From NCBI GenBank assembly GCA_035772735.1, contig JASDFA010000016.1:153400501-153464500 (forward strand): a stretch of 64,000 nt of DNA. Reading direction: 5' to 3'. The stretch's first letter is position 1; each line of letters starts with the position of its first letter. Positions 59,836 to 64,000 of the stretch are shown here, piece by piece. Position numbers and translations under genes: made by a program. The stretch is from Datura wrightii (taxonomy: Eukaryota; Streptophyta; Magnoliopsida; Solanales; Solanaceae). The notes beneath the pieces are model-generated. The model worked only from the letters and a program-made list of their open reading frames with translations. It was not told the origin of the DNA and did not search any database.

Positions 59836-61879
59836 TTATTTTAATATATTATGTTTAAGTGGTTTGTTACTTTTAAATATATAAAAAAAATGTGTACTCA
59901 TTTTTTTTCCAATTATTATTACACATTAATTTATTTTATTGAGAATCCACAAGCTTGAAAACCTGAATCCGACTCTGAGTGTTGAAATCATTTCTTTTGT
60001 TAGCATTAGTATTGATTTAGTTTTAGTTTGGTTTATTTAAGTTAATAACATGCATCTATGAGTTATAAAACCATTCAAAATTTTAAGTCCAAGTTTGAAA
60101 TAATATGTTAAAATATAAAAACTATAAAAAGAGAAAAAATTTAAGAAATATTTATAAATAAAATATTTATAAATATTAGATACATGTAATGATAGGTTGG
60201 TTCAGTTTGATTAGATTATTTTCTTTTTAGTTAAAACCAAATCACTTATGATCACTTTTTTTTCCAACACCAAATCAAATCAAACTAAACCATTAGTTGG
60301 GTTTTTTTCTCGATCTGATTCAACTTATTGATTTGGTACTATTTGTTGGTTTTCTTTATATGCCTCGGATAATACTCACACTGTTTCAATTTGTTTATCA
60401 AGTTTTGGTTTTAATACATAGTTTAAGAAAATAAATAAAAACTTTTGAATCTTGTGGTCTTAAATTAAAGATATATAGAATATACTTAAAATATCTTTTA
60501 ATCTTGTGATTTTAAACAATGTGGTTTGAAAAGTTAAAACTAAAGAGTTACCCAAAAAAGAGAGACATTCTTTTTTTGAACAGACTAAAAAAGAAGTAAC
60601 ACAAATAAATTGAAATGAAAGAAATAAGTAAAAAGATTTGTTATAGAATTTTTGATCGTACTAGCTAATAATCCTAAGTAAATATTGAATAAATATAATT
60701 TCAAATTTTAAATTAGAACTTAATCTTGCTAAACAAATGACCGCTATCCGCAAAAAGAAAATAGAATTAGATATAAATCTTTTTGTGAAATTACTCATAG
60801 CCAACATTTTTTTTATTTTATAATTCATCACTAATATATCGCTAATTAGTAGTGATTTATACATCTAAATATTTTTAGTTCTTTATGTTTATGAAACTTA
60901 GCAATTTTGATCTTCGTTATATTTTTCTAAGAAAAATGTAATGATAATTATCTTTGATTAAATTGATGTGTGAGAAGCACGCAAACTATATAATTGAAAA
61001 AGCAATCAAAACAATTGCTGTCAATTTATTTCTGGAATTTAATTTAAGATAAATTGTAATTTAAGGTTTTGATAATAAAATAGTGCTACTGAGGATTCAA
61101 ATAAGATATAAATATTGATTTATTTGCTCTTTTTAAACAAAAGGTAGAAGGAAGTGCAACGTAGGTTTGATTGACTAGAATACAGTTTTCTCAGGGAAGA
61201 ATACTGAAAATCTTTAAATTTGATAGAGATTATTTATTGTACATCTAAAATATTTGTAGTTTTAATTAGAAAAAATTACATATCATAGCATATTTATGAA
61301 ACTATTTATATATAATGGTCATAATTTTAAAAAATTACATATAATGACTTTATTTTATTCAATTTGCCATTTTTTATTCCTTTACTTTGTATTTTTATTT
61401 TTTTATTGTATTCCGTAAATTATTGTTGTAACTGCCCTCCCAACCCCTTTCTTCTTCTCTCTCTCCATCGGTCTTCATCTTCAACCTCATGTTTTTCTTC
61501 ATTAACTGACCACGATTCTCCCAACTTCTGCTGCCATTGTTTACAGAATTTTGTTAAATCAAGTAAGTTCCATTTGTGATTTTTATTTATTTTTTAATTT
61601 TAAAAATATATATATATATATATATATTTTGTATTTTAAATAAATCTTCTTTCAACCGTGTAAATATATATTTTTTGAATTCAAATCTTTATGATATTTT
61701 GAAATCTCAAGTAGATTTACAAAAATTCTGTTAATTGGGGTAAGTTATTTTTTGATTTTGAAAATCATATTTGTATATTTTATAATTTATGTATTATATG
61801 TATTTAGACATTTAATTTTTCAGCCGTGTCTATTTTTGAATTTTAGGATTTTGTATTTTGAGTATTCAAAGCTTCATCC
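59836..61879. other. A/T-rich region without clear genes
   Basis: Imperfect inverted phrases at 60196-60300 (GGTTCAGTTTGATTAG against AAATCAAACTAAACC) suggest a small fold-back or MITE relic. A pyrimidine-rich stretch at 61430-61560 (CTTCTTCTCTCTCTCC) followed by GTTAAATCAAGTAAGTTCC, and later TAATTGGGGTAAGTT, looks like a 5' UTR with splice donors leading to the small gene at 61880. (TA)n lies at 61607-61626. Confidence 0.4.
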
Positions 61880-62197
61880 ATGGCTAAATATACAACATCC
61901 ACGCGATTAACAAGAGGTATATCTTCAATAGTTGATTTTACTGGACATGCACCTTCTTTTGATCTACTAATCACACAATTTCATGGTAAAATTTCAGCCG
62001 CACTTGCTCAATCTAGTCCCATGGTTATTTGAAAAGAACAAGGTTCAAGAAGTTTGAAGAGAAAAGAGATTCTTGAATCATCTAACTCTTCAAGAAAGAA
62101 AGAAATTATTGAAAAAAGGAGAAAAGTTAAGGAAGAAACCCCCCAAAAGCCAAAGACAACTAAAATAAGGACAAAGGGCAAACACTCTATTCAATAA
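61880..62197 (+). pseudogene. Hypothetical small gene fragment, N-terminus, one in-frame stop
   Basis: ATG 61880 begins MAKYTTSTRLTRGISSIVDF, then FTGHAPSFDLLITQFHG, with TGA at 62030-62032. The same frame goes on in a very basic Lys/Glu-rich stretch (KRKEILESSNSSRKKE, KRRKVKEETPQKPKT) to TAA 62195-62197. The style resembles N-termini of Ulp1-type protease genes carried by plant MULE elements, and a MULE transposase start lies 700 bases away. No catalytic domain is present here, so this is a guess. Confidence 0.35.
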
Positions 62198-62339
62198 ACA
62201 GATAATCAGGTTTTGTTTCTTTATTCAAACTTGTTTTTTTTTTCTGTTCATTAATAATTTTTATTTATAGAAGTCACTTTCACCTGTAGTCATGTTCCAC
62301 ATCTATTCATAAAACATATAAATGTTTTTAATTGTATTT

Positions 62340-62780
62340 ATGGAATAAAACAAAATCATACATTACATTATGTTAATGCTATTATGTTATACATATACAT
62401 TTAAATATTTAGATATGTATTTGTTTGAATTGCTATGTATTTATCTTTGCAAAATTTTTATTTTAGCAGGAATATATATTAGTTCTATTTCATACATTCA
62501 AATACATAATCCTGTATGTCATTTTCAAAAATTTACATATACAGATAGATTTCAAATACATATAATTGTGTTGTGTTTAATGGTTATGTATTTATTAGTG
62601 AAAACTATTAAATTTAAAAGAAATACATCTCAGTAATAGTTGATTCATTCAAATACATAATCATTTATGTCATTTTCAGAATTATATATGTATGTTTTTT
62701 TTATTTTGAATAGTTATGTATTTATAAGTAGATACCATTTATATTAATAGAAATATAATATGACTAGAAACACTTCAACC
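62340..62780 (+). repeat. Imperfect tandem repeats of ~151 bp
   Basis: CATTCAAATACATAATC and TATGTCATTTTCA recur at 62495 and 62646, with GTTATGTATTTAT following each; a weaker third copy precedes. An open frame at 62370-62636 lies over this low-complexity array. Confidence 0.65.
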
Positions 62781-62896
62781 AATTCATTGAAAGAAGAGTA
62801 TTCTTTAAATATAATTCCATCAACTTTGTAGCCAACATAGCCATTATCTTCGTTCCATCTCCCTGAATGCTTTATTAGTACCAGTATGTTTGCCAT
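62744..62896 (-). pseudogene. MULE (Mutator-like) transposase N-terminal fragment
   Basis: The minus strand from ATG 62896 reads MANILVLIKHSGRWNEDN, then GYVGYKVDGIIFKEYSSFNE and LVEVFLVI, to a stop at 62744 (50 aa). IKHSGRWN and YKVDGIIFKEYSSFNELV match the N-terminal region of plant MuDR-type transposases, where a short basic/aromatic segment precedes the zinc-finger and MULE domains. The catalytic domain is absent; the downstream sequence is the A/T repeat array. It is too short for common gene-length cut-offs. Confidence 0.6.
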
Positions 62897-64000
62897 TAAT
62901 ATCTATCAACAAAGAAAAAGAAGAAAGAAAAAAATTATAAACAACCATATTCATTCTGATACAATTTGGAAAAAGCAATATAAAAAGTATTTAAATCATT
63001 AACATATTAGAGAAAATTTAAACATAAAAAAAATTTGAATACAAAACCTCCACAGAACTCGACAGAGACTACACAATTTTCTGGAGTGCACGTAAATGTA
63101 AATCTTTTTTTTTTTTTTTTACAAGTTGTTATGGTAAATAAAAATTCTATCGTTTATTAGAATCCTATTATTAATGGAACGAGTAATTATCACTTGAGTG
63201 ATTTATTGTAACTGAATATTTATTTAAAACATAATTCCTAAAATCACTCACATTTTCAGATTTTGTATTTGTATTTTGTTACGTTTTACCTATGTTAAAT
63301 ACAAGACATGACACATAAAATATTGTCATTTTATGTAAATAAATAAAATGTGCTATTTAAGCCTTTTTCTTTCAAATTATTGCCATTTCTAAAATTTCCT
63401 CTTTTAATTACTAGGCGATAAATAAGTGTATTAAAATGGGCTAAATTTTGCAGAAAGGGGTCATTGCCCAACCCTGCTCAAGAATCATTTAGGCTAAAAT
63501 GAATTAAATTAAAATAGACTAAACAATGAGTTATAACCCAATTCTCCAATTGATCTTTTATTATTTGTTAACTAATTATTTTAATCTTTTCTTCATGGAT
63601 ATATAACAATAGCTTCTTATCAGTTTCACCGAATTTATTAATTTTTTTCCTTAACTATCACATGTAATTAGTGGAATATTTAGTTGTAGTAAAAGTTGCA
63701 GGAAATTAGTACAAACTCAAAAGCTAAGCTGAAAAATTTGAAGATAACAATATATTTTTTAGATATATATTATAAATTGATAACTAGTGAAGTGATAAAC
63801 TTGATTCCAGAAGCCCTCTTTATTCCTTCTGTTTTATATTTTTATCTTCTGCTTTTGGATTTTTAAATAATTTTCTAGTTGAAGTGATCAGTTACTTGAT
63901 ACTAAAATTTTATTACATTGTCTCAATTTACGTAATATTATTTAAAATGTGAGTCAAATTTGAATTCTGGTCATGCATTGAGAAAAGATTTTTAAAGTTT
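62897..64000. other. A/T-rich end of window
   Basis: No gene, LTR or clear terminal repeat seen. A T-run (~63103-63120) and an isolated balanced phrase at 63440-63480 (GGGTCATTGCCCAACCCTG) are the only notable points. Confidence 0.4.

Noticed and set aside
1..64000. An integrated pararetrovirus or other virus
   Set aside because: All RT and integrase traces match LTR retrotransposons with LTRs, primer sites and target duplications; I saw no movement protein or coat-protein motif.
1..64000. tRNA or other structured RNA genes
   Set aside because: The only tRNA-like matches are the 12-base primer binding sites of the retrotransposons.

Overview
This is plant nuclear DNA, most likely from a nightshade (Solanaceae) or a related eudicot. 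The reasons are plant-type LTR retrotransposons primed by initiator tRNA-Met, a plant CACTA transposon with two intron-bearing genes, a plant hAT/MYM-type transposase gene, MULE remnants and an AT-rich background. The family assignment to Solanaceae rests on remembered resemblance of the LTRs, not on a search. I found no host gene, tRNA, rRNA or CRISPR array. The window reads as old, nested repeat DNA of the pericentromeric or intergenic kind, and almost every coding trace is a broken transposon gene.

Layout. 1-3953: the 5' part of a Ty1/copia element on the minus strand (LTR, PBS, gag, start of pol), cut by the window edge. 3954-5035: AT-rich DNA with a MITE-like element that carries a small copia reverse-transcriptase fragment. 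5036-37783: a CACTA (En/Spm) transposon, about 10.9 kb once its insertions are removed. It has subterminal repeats at both ends, a recognisable CACTA terminus only on the right, a TNP2-type transposase gene and a second gene of the Transposase_24 type, both on the minus strand. The last intron of the second gene holds two Ty3/gypsy chromovirus elements: A (7065-15466, target duplication CTTAT) and B (15575-29040, target duplication AAAAG). A carries a further LTR fragment (F). B has a solo LTR (C, 16951-18387, GTATC) in its 5' LTR and a 5.35-kb solo LTR (D, 21692-27044, near-duplicate ATTTG/ATTTA) in its 3' LTR.

37784-38543 and 50423-51087 are unassigned flanks. Between them lies a solo chromovirus LTR (E1, 38544-50417, ATTAT) split by a nearly complete chromovirus (E, 40816-50295, TAATG/CAATG) that keeps traces of gag, protease, RT, RNase H, integrase and chromodomain. 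51088-59835: a hAT-like gene with DUF4371 and hAT dimerisation regions on the plus strand, split by a gag-only LTR element G (52506-58814, GGGAT/AGGAT). 59836-64000: AT-rich DNA with a small hypothetical gene fragment and a MULE transposase N-terminus.

The order of events can be read from the target duplications: CACTA first, then A and B into its intron, then F into A and C and D into B; E1, then E into E1; the hAT gene, then G into it. The most interesting unexplained pattern is that the U3 part of the LTRs, in families that otherwise look unrelated, holds a CpG-rich patch of short inverted repeats in an otherwise AT-rich LTR. In solo LTR C this becomes three consecutive perfect hairpins, two of which differ by a paired (compensatory) change. 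I did not find a convincing new cellular system.
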